64,000 bases of DNA from Parasponia andersonii. Lineage: Eukaryota; Streptophyta; Magnoliopsida; Rosales; Cannabaceae. The stretch lies in the NCBI GenBank assembly GCA_002914805.1, contig JXTB01000041.1, forward strand, positions 82,515-146,514, in the 5' to 3' direction. Under the pieces are notes generated by a model. That model made no database searches, was not told where the DNA came from, and saw only the letters and a program-made list of their open reading frames with translations. Positions 45,327 through 54,818 of the stretch are shown piece by piece (position 1 is the first letter of the stretch; every line of letters starts with the position of its first letter). The position numbers and the translations under genes are program-made.

Positions 45327-47865
45327 ATGGGTTCGTCTCTGGTTGCCTATTCTTTGCTTTTTTTGCTTCTCTTTCTCGTTTGCCCTACTCTCTGCAACCT
45401 GGGCAATACCCATTACGCAGAAGAGGTTTTCCGGGCTGCCAAACAAGATAAAGCTTGGTTGGTCTCAATAAGAAGGCAAATCCATGAAAATCCAGAACTC
45501 AAATTCCAAGAGCACAACACCAGTGCTCTTATCCGCAGTGAACTTGACAAACTCGGCGTGTCTTACTCCTACCCAGTTGCCCAAACTGGCGTTGTTGCTG
45601 AAATTGGCACCGGTTCTCCCCCAGTTGTGGCTCTTCGGGCCGACATGGACGCCCTCCCTTTGCAAGTAATCAAAACTCCTTTTTTTTTTTTTTTTTCAAT
45701 AGTTGTTTTTTCTGTTTCAAGTACTAGAATGTTCTAGATACATTTGATTGGTTAGTTTGTAATAAATATTGATTGATTGATTGATTGATTTCTTAGGAGC
45801 TTGTTGAATGGGAGCATAAGAGCAAGGTAGATGGCAAAATGCACGGGTGTGGTCATGATGCCCATACAACAATGCTTCTTGGCGCAGCTAAGTTGCTTAG
45901 CCAAAGGAGAGAGAAACTCAAGGTTGGTTAGTATGTGTACGAGTTAATGTTACAGGTTTAAGAGTTACAATTAGTAGAGATATAATTAAATGTATTTATT
46001 TGAAGTTGCATCTTAATCATTGAAAAGAAAAAAGTGACAAGATTACTTGCAATTCCATTTACTGTCTAAAGTTTGGAGAACTGTTGTTCTCGACTAAAGT
46101 TTAAGATTTTTTTTTTTTTTGGGTGGGGGGAGGGATCTGCGGTGGTTGGCTTTGAATTTTAGGATCCTGCAGATAGACTTTAAGAAAATCTAGCTAATGT
46201 AATTAATGTTCTTACCGACCTGAAAGAAAGTTTATCTTTAAGCCTTGCCAGTTGTTGGATTTACACAGTTGAACCAAAAGAACATATTGAAAGACTGATC
46301 TCTGATAGAATAACTATTGAGTTAACGAAAAGCTTTCCATGTGGAGAGATATGTTAGGAATTTTCTAAGAAATCAACATTTTGTGATAGATTTGATTGTG
46401 TTAGATTGTAGGCTTGTTTCTCTTTGATATACTAAAAGAAAGTCATTCTTCCAACTGTTTATTTCGAAACTCTTTTCCTTTATTTGATTTTCAAGGGAAC
46501 TGTGAGACTTCTTTTCCAACCTGCTGAAGAGGAAGGTGCTGGTGCAACATACATGATAAAACAAGGTGCTCTTGGTAATGCTGAAGCAATATTCGCAATG
46601 CATGTTGATTTTGAAGCACCTACAGGAACCATAGCATCTACTTCTGGACCTTTCTTAGCTGCTGTATGCTCATTTGAAGCAAAAATAGTAGGAAAAGGTG
46701 GTCATGCTGCAGAACCCCATCAAAATATAGACCCCATACTCGCTGCATCTTTTTCAATTCTGGCCTTACAACAGCTTGTCTCGAGGGAAAGTGATCCCCT
46801 CTACAGTCAGGTATGTGTCTAATTTCAATGTTTTTCTTAGAAGATTTTTACTTTAATCTTGTTCTTTGTAGCTGAACTTGAAGAGATTGAGGAAAAGGTG
46901 TCGGCATCTTTTATACCAGTGTAAAAAATACTTCTGAGAAAAGCCTTCCTTTTTAATTACAGTGACACAATTTAGATGATTCTCCTATTAATCCATTTCC
47001 CCCTTTCTTTCTTTCCAAGCATCTCTTTTTTCTGGTCCATATTGTTTGGAATGGGTGCACTTGCCTCACTAACATTTTGATGAAGTATTTTGGTATACTG
47101 ACTATTTGTGACCTTGTGAAAGATCCTTCAGCTTTTTGGTTATGCAAGAATTATAATGGTAATTGTCGTTGTTTTGATGAAGGTTGTATCCGTCACATAC
47201 GTCAGAGGTGGGACTGCACACAATATTATTCCGTCACACGTTGAATTTGGAGGTACGTTGAGGAGTCTTACAACTGATGGCTTGCGCCAACTCATTCGCC
47301 GGTTGAAAGAGGTATACATCTATTCTTCAACTACACTTTTATCTTGATAGAAAATGTTGCACTTCGGATTTAATTTGTAAAATCATACTGCTTTTGCAAA
47401 CTAAATGAACGACGTAAGGAAAATTGATGTATTATATACATATGCGAAGTGTCTGGCTGCTTAGCTACTCATTTCTTTCTTACTTTTTCTTTTCTCATGT
47501 AGGTTATTGAAGGACAGGCAGCGGTGCATAGATGTACTGCATCTATTAATATGAGAGAAGACAAATTTCCACTATACCCTGGTGTTTGGAATGATGAAAA
47601 CCTGCATATGCATGTGAAGAAGGTCGGAAACCTTATGCTTGGTCCTCAGAATGTCAAGCAAGCCAGGAAGGTGATGGCGGGCGAGGATTTTGCCTTCTAC
47701 CAGGAATCAATTCCAGGAACAATGCTTAACATCGGAATCAGAAACGAGGAAATTGGTTCGGTATACTCGCCTCACTCCCCTTACTTCTTTCTTGATGAAG
47801 ATGTCCTTCCTATTGGAGCTGCATTACATACTGCCCTGGCGGAGCTATACCTGAATGAGCACTAA
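45327..47865 (+). CDS. IAA-amino acid hydrolase, ILR1-like (M20 family amidohydrolase)
   Basis: Five exons: 45327-45665, 45797-45922, 46496-46810, 47183-47311 and 47503-47865, 423 aa, near the usual 430-440. A signal peptide is clear (residues 1-23, [14 protein letters not shown]), so the enzyme probably enters the ER. Metal-site motifs are in place: [11 protein letters not shown] (Cys131, His133), PAEEEGAGA (Glu167/168), AMHVD (His191) and SPHSPYF near the C-terminus. [45 protein letters not shown] and MAGEDFAFY also match. Members release free auxin, or other hormones, from amino acid conjugates. The protein ends LNEH rather than in the KDEL-type signals of ILR1 and IAR3. Which conjugate it prefers cannot be read. 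A Mutator-like element begins 112-120 bp after the stop codon. Confidence 0.92.
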
Positions 47866-47985
47866 CCCTTTGGTGTACAGTGAATATTCAGTGATTAGTA
47901 TTAACAGATGGAAACTGGTGAGATCCGATGGCTCATATTTTTGCGATTCTGATCCCTTATCCTGTAACTAATACTAATAATAAGA

Positions 47986-48730
47986 GGGCTCCTTTGCAAA
48001 ATATCTTTTGCAGAAACTGGTTTTAAGGAAGTACACCCACTTTCATAATTTTTGTGTAGTTACATCTTTTACGTAAAATATTGATTATGAAGACTAATAT
48101 ACCTTTAATAGTAAGTTACCAGCTGGCATTAGATTATTAGAGACGATATTTTTTTCCTCATTTCTCGTGTCCTTCTTCTTCTTTTACTATTTTTTCCTCA
48201 CTATTATCACCTTATTTCAGCCGAAAACATGGAAATAACGGTGAAAAGAAGCGAATTTTTTGTCAATTATCAGTCAAAATCTTGATTCTTCTTGTCATTA
48301 CACTTTTCTCTTTGATTGTTTTCCCATTTCAAGGTTCAAACTTCTAATGAAGAAGTAGAAATTACATTTCTAAAAAAATTTTCTTTGTTAATATATATTT
48401 GATTAGTATGTTAGAAGTTGTTTTTCAATACAACTTAAAACTACAGTAGAAAATAAAAAGTTTTGGTCATTTTTTAAGTATAAAAAGCTGTAAATTAGAA
48501 ATAGATCGTAAAACAACGACATCTGATATGAAGAAGAAATCCAGATCAGAATAGATAGGTCTGTTTAGTTTCTAAATAGTTTATCTAGAATTCGACTAAA
48601 CCCAGATCAGGATAGACAAGTCTGTCTAGTTTCTAGATAGCTTGTCTAGGACTCAACGAATTGCATATTATCGATTATGCTTGACAATATTATCGAGTCT
48701 TGTCTCAATAATTATATATCTAGGTTCTCG
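47986..48730 (+). repeat. Left terminal inverted repeat of the MULE
   Basis: Pairs, with indels, with the right TIR. The clearest paired blocks are AAAGTTTTGGTCATTTTTTA (about 48460), GAAGAAGAAATCCAGATCA (about 48531), CAGATCAGGATAGACAAGTC (about 48602) and TATCGAGTCTTGTCTCAATA (about 48691). It contains two copies of the CAGATCAG/ATAGA block. Confidence 0.8.
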
Positions 48731-49099
48731 ATGTTACTTAGAAAGTTTTAGACACAATTGTCTCTAGACACTAGACACTTCTTGACTATGCTAGGTACAT
48801 TGTTTATTATTCTCGACAGTGAAATCAAGTGACTAGAGATTATGTCTAGAAAGGTCAACATTTTTATCTAGACACTAGACACTGTTGTCTAGAAACTAAA
48901 GAAACATGTCTAGCCACTCGAAAAACATATTTATTAATTAGAAATATATGTCTAGCTATTAGAAACATAGGTCTAGCTACTAACACATAAAAAACTCAAC
49001 TAAATTTAGTATTTTATGTTTGCTAATTAATATATCTTCCTTTCCTTTGTACGTACTTTATTTGTTATTCATATATGTTATCAATACTCATAATAATAT

Positions 49100-49553
49100 T
49101 ATATAATGGCGTTGGGAAAGAACGAAGGTTCTTGGAATTGGAATGGAAAGAGAACGATCAAGTTACATTATAGTTGAACAGGACATAACTTTCAACCAGT
49201 TAATAGATAAAATATATGAAAATACAGAAATCGACAAGAATATCTTTGACATAGATATTGTTTCAATAGCTATAAAAAAGGACAGAGATATGATAGCATT
49301 TATTTGTTAGCAGAAGAAAGATAATATCTCACTATGTGTGACATTAGTAAGAAAGTCATGAAATATAACTTGTAACAAAGTATTTGTTTGGGGGTTGATG
49401 ATAGAGGAAATCTATGGGAAAATAATGATGATATACGAGGCTCCACCAAAAAAGAAAAGACAGTGCTCAAATTGTGGAATTTATGGACACAACAAAACTT
49501 TATGTAAAAATTCTATGATGTGCTCAACAAATGGTTTTAGTATATCCTAAGTA
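49100..49553 (+). pseudogene. Gutted MULE transposase: N-terminal piece plus CCHC zinc knuckle
   Basis: One + frame reads SSYIIVEQDITFNQLIDKI, YENTEIDKNIFDIDIVSIA, IKKDRDMIAFIC, a stop, then SLCVTLVRKS, which resembles the N-terminal domain of plant MuDR-like transposases. Some 90 bases on comes PPKKKRQCSNCGIYGHNKT followed by LC, a CX2CX4HX4C knuckle (49464-49505) of the kind at the C-terminal end of MURA-type proteins. The DDE catalytic core and SWIM region that normally lie between are absent. This is an internally deleted derivative that could only move with help from another element. Confidence 0.6.
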
Positions 49554-49703
49554 TTATCATTGTCTTTCTTATCTTTATAATTATGATTTACTATGGTTTA
49601 TATGAAATTGTGTTTAATTTGATTTATATAAAATTTTATTTTATTATAGTTAGTATCTAGTCGATAGATAGCTTTGTCTGGAAAAATCTACAATATTGTC
49701 TAG

Positions 49704-49955
49704 CAGATAGATAATTTATTTGAAAAACTAAACAAAAGTATCTATCGGATAGACAATTTATTTGGAAAACTCGACAGTAAAGTCTCACAGATAGATAGTA
49801 TGTATAAAAAGCTAGACAATAGTATCCAATCAATAGACAGCTTATCTAGAAAGCTAAACAAAAGTGTCTATCACATAGACAACATATATGAAGAGCTAGA
49901 CAACTCAAGCCTTATAGCTAGACCCTTTGTTTGGAAAGAACAAAGTTGTGACTAA
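49704..49955 (+). other. Open heptad-repeat frame in minisatellite unit A
   Basis: 84 codons between a TAG at 49701 and TAA at 49953, without its own ATG at the 5' end. The frame reads repeated 14-mers of the type NLFEKLNKSIYRID and NLFGKLDSKVSQID, closing with NSSLIARPFVWKEQSCD. Hydrophobic residues fall at heptad a/d-like positions. It shares its frame with the array at 51470-51760. Transcription and translation are unproven. Confidence 0.35.
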
Positions 49956-51469
49956 GTTTCTAGTTATAATTCCTAGCCAAAAAAAAAGTTTCCAATTGTA
50001 ATGGTGACATATTCTCATTATAGTCGTGATGATAATTCAAAACTTACTCATTTTGTAATTTAATATACTAATTACTCATTACACATAGTTATTGAGTTTG
50101 TAATTTAGAAGAACAAAGTTGGGATTCGGTTACCAATACTAATAGTGACATATTTTTATTATACTAGCCCTGATAATTCAAAACACACTAATTTTATAAT
50201 TTAATATAATATACTTATTATATATTACACTTAATTATTGAGTTTGCAATTATAAAGAATAAAGTTGTAACTAAGTTTCTAATATTGAAAAAATAATGAG
50301 TAAGTTTACAAAATTCACTAATTTTGTAATTATATTTTATTTAATTTGGTTTATGTCAATTTTATTTCATTATAATTAATACATAGTCAATATATAACTT
50401 ATCTAGAAAGCTCAACAATATTATTTAGCAGCTAAATAATGTGTTTGGAAAACGAGACAATAGTGTCTAACTGATAGACAACTTGTCTAGAACGCTAGAC
50501 AAAAATGTCTACCAGATAAACAATATGTTTGGAGAGATAGACAATTCTTGTCTAATAGCTAAACTTTTTGCTTAGAAAGCTCAAAATTGTGACTAAGTTT
50601 CCAATAATAATGGTAACATATTCTTATTATAGTAGTGATGATTATTCAAAATTGACTGATTTTATAATTTAATATACTTATTACTCATTATACATAGTTA
50701 TTCTGTTTATAATTTTAAAGAACAAAATTGTTATTAAGTTTCCAATAGTAATAGTGATATAATTTCATTATAGTAGCGATAATAATTCAAAGTCCACTAA
50801 TTTTTTAATTTAATATAATGTACTTATTATGTATTACACCTAGTTATTGACTTTGTAATTATAAGAACAAAGTTGTGACTAAGTTTCAATAGTAATGATG
50901 ATATATTTTCATTATATAATGGCTAAATTTCTAATAGTAATGAATAAATTAGTGAGTAAGTTTACAAAAGTCACTAATTTTGTAATTATATTATATTTAA
51001 TTTGGTTTATGCCAAATTTTATTTCGTTATAATTAGTGTTTAGTCGATAGATAGTTTGTCTAGAAAGCTAGACAATAATATTTACAAGATTGACAACTTG
51101 TCCGATAAGCTAGACAACTTGTGTCTAATAGCTAGACTCCTTGTTTATAAAGAAGAAAATTGTGACTAAATTTCCAATAGTAATAGTGACATATTTTCAT
51201 TGTAGTAGTGATGATTCAAAGTTCACTAAGTTTGTACTTTAATGTACTTATTATTCATTAATTTAGTTATTGAGTTTGTAATTAGAAATAACAAAGTTAT
51301 GACTAAGTTTCAAATAGTAATGATGACATATTTTCATTATAATAGTGGCTAAATTTCTAATAATACTAAACAAAGTAGTATCTAAGTTTACAAAACTCAC
51401 TAATTTTGTAATTATAATGTATTTAATTTGGTTTATGTCAAATTTTAGCTCATTATACTTAGTATCTAG

Positions 51470-51760
51470 CAAATAGACAACTTGTTTAGAAAGTTAGACA
51501 ATAATATCTATAAGATAGACAACAGTATCTATAAGACAGACAACTTATGTGGAAAGCTAAACAATAGTATTTATCAAATAAGTAACTTGTCTGAAAAGCT
51601 AGACAATCGTGTTTATCGGATAAATAACTTGTTTGAGAAGCTAGATAATAGTGTGCACAATATAGATAACTTATCTGAGAAGCTAGACAATAGCATTTAC
51701 CAGATAGACAGCTTATCTAGGACGATAGACAACTTATGTCTAATAGCTAGACTAAGTTAG
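51470..51760 (+). other. Open heptad-repeat frame in minisatellite unit D
   Basis: Open from just after a TAG at 51467 to TAG at 51758, 96 codons. It encodes consecutive 14-mers such as NLSEKLDNRVYRIN and NLSEKLDNSIYQID, with two 7-residue half units (51521-51541, 51710-51730), and closes with NLCLIARLS, matching unit A's SLIARP. There is no ATG initiator at its start. It might be a remnant of a repeat protein or a by-product of a repeat whose period is a multiple of three. Confidence 0.35.
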
Positions 51761-52300
51761 ACATTGTGTCTAGCATGGTCGAGTAAAACATACAAGGATT
51801 GACCTTGCTTGACAATGTGTATAGTCTAGCACAGTATAAAAAAATCTTAACAACGCTAGATTGTCAATCTAATTTTCCAAAAATTTTGAAATAGTTTCCT
51901 TGTTTTTTTTTGACTTCCCACTAAAATTATTTAACAGCCAATATATGTAATTTGACCTTACCACATGGTGTTAGACTAAGCTAGACACTTTATCCAGCGT
52001 GGTTGAGCTAAATAAACAGGGAACGATAATACTAGATAGTATATCTAGAAAAGTCTTCAAAAATCTCAACCGCACTAGACACCTTGTGAATCTAATTTTT
52101 TAAAAAAAATTTGAAATAGTTTCCTTTGTTTTTATAACTTCCCTCCAAAACTATTTAACAACTAATATGCATGCACTAATCATATCAAGACATTATTCAA
52201 AAAAGAAAAATTACTCAATTAAATATAAACTTATCATATGGTGCTGCACTAAGCTAGAGATGATGTTTAGCGTGGTCAATCTAAGCAGAAAATGCTCGGT
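51745..52300. repeat. Second internal MULE repeat, three degenerate copies
   Basis: Blocks led by AAGTTAGACATTGTGTCTAGC (shortened here to its first 20 bases: AAGTTAGACATTGTGTCTAG) at about 51753 recur near 51973 and 52250, each followed by GTGGTCGAG-like and AATCTAATTTT...TTTGAAATAGTTTCC segments. Period about 220-270 bp. Confidence 0.6.
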
Positions 52301-52436
52301 CATGCTAGAGAGTATGTCTATCATAGACAATGATAGACAATGTGTCTAGCATAGTTGAGATAATATCTAGTGATTGAACGATTATAATTGGCCTATGGAT
52401 CGATAGTTGTGTCTAGCATTATTAACGTAGTGTTGA

Positions 52437-53362
52437 AAGTCTAGATGTACGATTGCTGAGACAAGACTCGACAATGCTGTCAAGCATACTCAATAATGTA
52501 TAATTTATCGAGTTCTAGAGCTATCTAGATAATTAGATACCTATGTCTATCCCGATTTGGGTTTCTTTTTCGTAGCGGATCTCTCCATTTCTTTATAGTT
52601 TACAATTTTTCAAGCTCAAAAAATGACCAAAATTTTTCTATTTTTCACTATAGTTTCAAGTCCTAATAGAAAATAATTTATACTCGATAATGTACAATTT
52701 GTTGAATTCTAGACAAGTTGTCTAAAAATCTAAACACCCATGTCTATCCCGATCTGATCTGTCTAGAAATCTAGACACTCATATCTATCTCGATCTAGGT
52801 TTCTTCTTCGTAGCGGATCTCATCGTTTTACAACTTATTTTCTAGTTAACAACTTTTCAAGCTCAAAAATAACCAAAAAATCTATTCCGATCTGGGTTTC
52901 TTCTTCGTAGCGAATCTCATCGTTTTACAACTTATTTTCTAGTTAATAGCTTTTTAAGCTAAAAAATGACCAAAAATTTTCTATTTTTCACTATAGTTTC
53001 AAGTTCTACTAGAAAATAACTTTTAATCTACAAAAAATAATCATGAGTTTTGATGGAGTGGGTTCGATGGGTTGCGATTGGCGTGTACTTTCGATGGTAT
53101 CCAGAGAGTATGGAATGGAAATAACCAGTTCCATTGAAAGCATGAGTAGGTGGAGATGGGAGTTGGAATAAGAGATGAAAGACAGATCACAATGAAGAAG
53201 AAAGAATTATTTTTTTTTTCCTTTTATTTCAATTTTAAACAGGGTCATATATGTCATTATACAAGATCTTTATTTAAAATAGGTGGTTTTAGCTAAAAAG
53301 TATGAAGAATAGTGTAGTGCCTAAAATCAACTATCGGATAGGGGCATTTGACCCAATTTCCC
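52437..53362 (-). repeat. Right terminal inverted repeat of the MULE
   Basis: Reverse complement of the left TIR with indels. The block GGGTTTCTTCTTCGTAGCGG with TCTCATCGTTTTACAAC occurs three times (about 52560, 52798 and 52898), making this arm longer than the left. The outer end is CATTTGACCCAATTTCCC at 53362. Confidence 0.75.
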
Positions 53363-53524
53363 ATAATAAGAAGCATCAAAAGGATTTGTTGTCAACATTT
53401 TCTCCTGCAACTGCAATAGTATTTTTTTTGCTTGAACAACCACAATAGTATGTATATCGCCAGTAAAGATCAATTTGCGCTAGCTGCATGTGCAAAAAGA
53501 AAATTCACATCAATAACCAATTGT

Positions 53525-54420
53525 CTTATGCTATTCAAGTGCATTTGTAAATCTTGGAGACCTCTAATTACCCATCCATTTGTTCATAAAAATGCACCAC
53601 AATCGTCACGCACCCTACATCCTTGCTACCTTGGAATTAGGCGATCACAATGAGTGGTCCCACAGGGTTATGTTCTTGATCCATTGCTATGAAAACTTTC
53701 ATCATATTTCAGAGTCGAGATTGCCGGTGACTGGCTGCAAGCCGGCCAAGTCTCTTGTTGTGGGGGTTATTGATATTGGTATATTAAGTTTGTCTTGCTT
53801 TAAAGTATTTTATATTATGGAACCCTGCAACTAGACAGGTTAAGAAACTCTCTTCTCCTTCTCCTTCAATAATATTCAATTTTTTCACTGAGGAGTTTTC
53901 GACTTGGATTCCATTACAACTCCATGGCCAATGATTTCAATGTGATATCGGTTTGTGGAAAATCATTTGGTGGTTGCTCCCTTGTTTTGAACTTGTACGA
54001 ATCAACTTTGCTGCTCCCTTGTTCTGAATGGTTCGGCTCACTGGATCTTGCATATATGAGCTCCCAAAAGGATTTTGCCACCGTGCTCTGGCTAAATTTT
54101 CTGAATGCCGACCCTTGATCACTTGTGATGAATTGTTCAAATCGATCAATATGTGGGTAATGAAAGAATTCGTACGGCGACTCCCATAGCAAGTCACAGT
54201 CTGACATAACTGAACACGGATTCATCCGTTGTTCTTGGCCATTAGGTTTTGCAAATAAGGGTTTCATGCTACTTAAAATGATGCCAATAGTTTTTTATTG
54301 GTACGATCCCCTTAGTGACCCCGTAAAGACGCATTTACGTTCAAGAAAGCTCACGTAGTAAGTTAATCCTCATGTTGAGAGTATATTTCATATATAGAAA
54401 ATTAACGTTCGAGTCTTCTA
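53525..54420 (+). pseudogene. F-box/FBA protein pseudogene, copy 1
   Basis: Homologous to the copy at 61947-63048, including part of the 3' flank (TCATGTTGAGAGTATATTTC in both). The start and most of the F-box are gone; the first recognisable residues are LMLFKCICKSWRPLITHP near 53530. Then, after a frame change, KMHHNRHAPYILATLELG, NEWSHRVMF, SESRLPV and SLVVGVIDIGILSLSCF are readable to 53834, followed by several stops and frame changes; C-terminal pieces such as ITEHGFIRCSWPLGFANKG follow near 54220. Intact relatives are CPR1-like substrate adaptors of SCF ubiquitin ligases. This copy lies about 150 bp right of the MULE end and cannot be functional. Confidence 0.75.
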
Positions 54421-54586
54421 ATATTTATGTAAATATTTTTAGTCTGAAGGCTAGCAGGTGCCTTAATCAAAGCTATTATTTTTCTCCGTGTTTTTGCTTT
54501 GTATTTTATCTCGTTTTGGTTTTTCCCATCATGTACATATGCTTGATTTTGCATATTAGCATTAAAGGAAGAGGAAATGACATCGA
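54421..54586. other. Short intergenic DNA
   Basis: Nothing recognised. Confidence 0.5.
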
Positions 54587-54818
54587 TAGGACTAACTTAG
54601 TCCAAATGATTTTTTTGTGTATTTCTTTTAAAACGACATTTTTAGTAGTATCAAGGAAGTATTGAAGTGAAGAACTTTTTTATCATGAAAAAACCATTAT
54701 TTAGGAATTTTTCAAGGTCAATAAGCTCTTGACCATAGGTCAAAAAATTCTTGATAATCCTAAAAATATTTTTTAAAAAAAATGCACAAAAACGTCATTT
54801 TGACCTAAGTTAGTCCTA
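54587..54818. mobile_element. MITE with TA target duplication
   Basis: The 228-bp body (54589-54816) starts GGACTAACTTAGTCCAAATGA and, on the other strand, GGACTAACTTAGGTCAAAATG (first 20 bases agree closely); TA flanks both ends. The arms can be followed for about 40 bp through TTTTTTTGTGTATTTC / TTTTTGTGCATTTTT. It has no coding capacity. TA duplications suggest Tc1/mariner-type mobilisation, but the ends are not classic Stowaway. Confidence 0.6.

Larger units (their letters stand above)
49600..51760 (+). repeat. Four-unit higher-order repeat with a 21/42-bp minisatellite
   Basis: Units begin near 49600, 50325, 50980 and 51405. Each has (i) an AT-rich lead-in with TTTAATTTGGTTTATG, (ii) a minisatellite of 42-bp units made of two 21-bp halves, rich in GTCTA/TAGAC, (iii) a closing TCTAATAGCTAGAC, and (iv) a spacer with TTGTGACTAAGTTTCCAATAG, missing in the last unit. 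Spacing is about 725, 655 and 425 bp. Each 42-mer carries a dyad TTGTCT...AGACAA and could form a hairpin. Confidence 0.8.
47977..53371. mobile_element. Mutator-like element (MULE) with 9-bp target duplications and internal higher-order repeats
   Basis: Identical 9-bp ATAATAAGA at 47977-47985 and 53363-53371 flank the element proper (47986-53362, 5377 bp). Both ends start GGG (GGGCTCC left; GGGAAATTG on the reverse strand right). Long terminal inverted repeats of roughly 0.75-0.9 kb can be followed inward. The interior holds a degraded transposase fragment on the + strand with a MULE-type zinc knuckle, a higher-order repeat at 49600-51760 and a further repeat at 51745-52300. A 9-bp duplication plus long TIRs is the classic Mutator signature. 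Confidence 0.85.

Noticed and set aside
49600..51760. CRISPR-like array (short repeats with regular spacing)
   Set aside because: The units are contiguous and diverged with no unique spacers, the host is a plant, and the array lies within a MULE.
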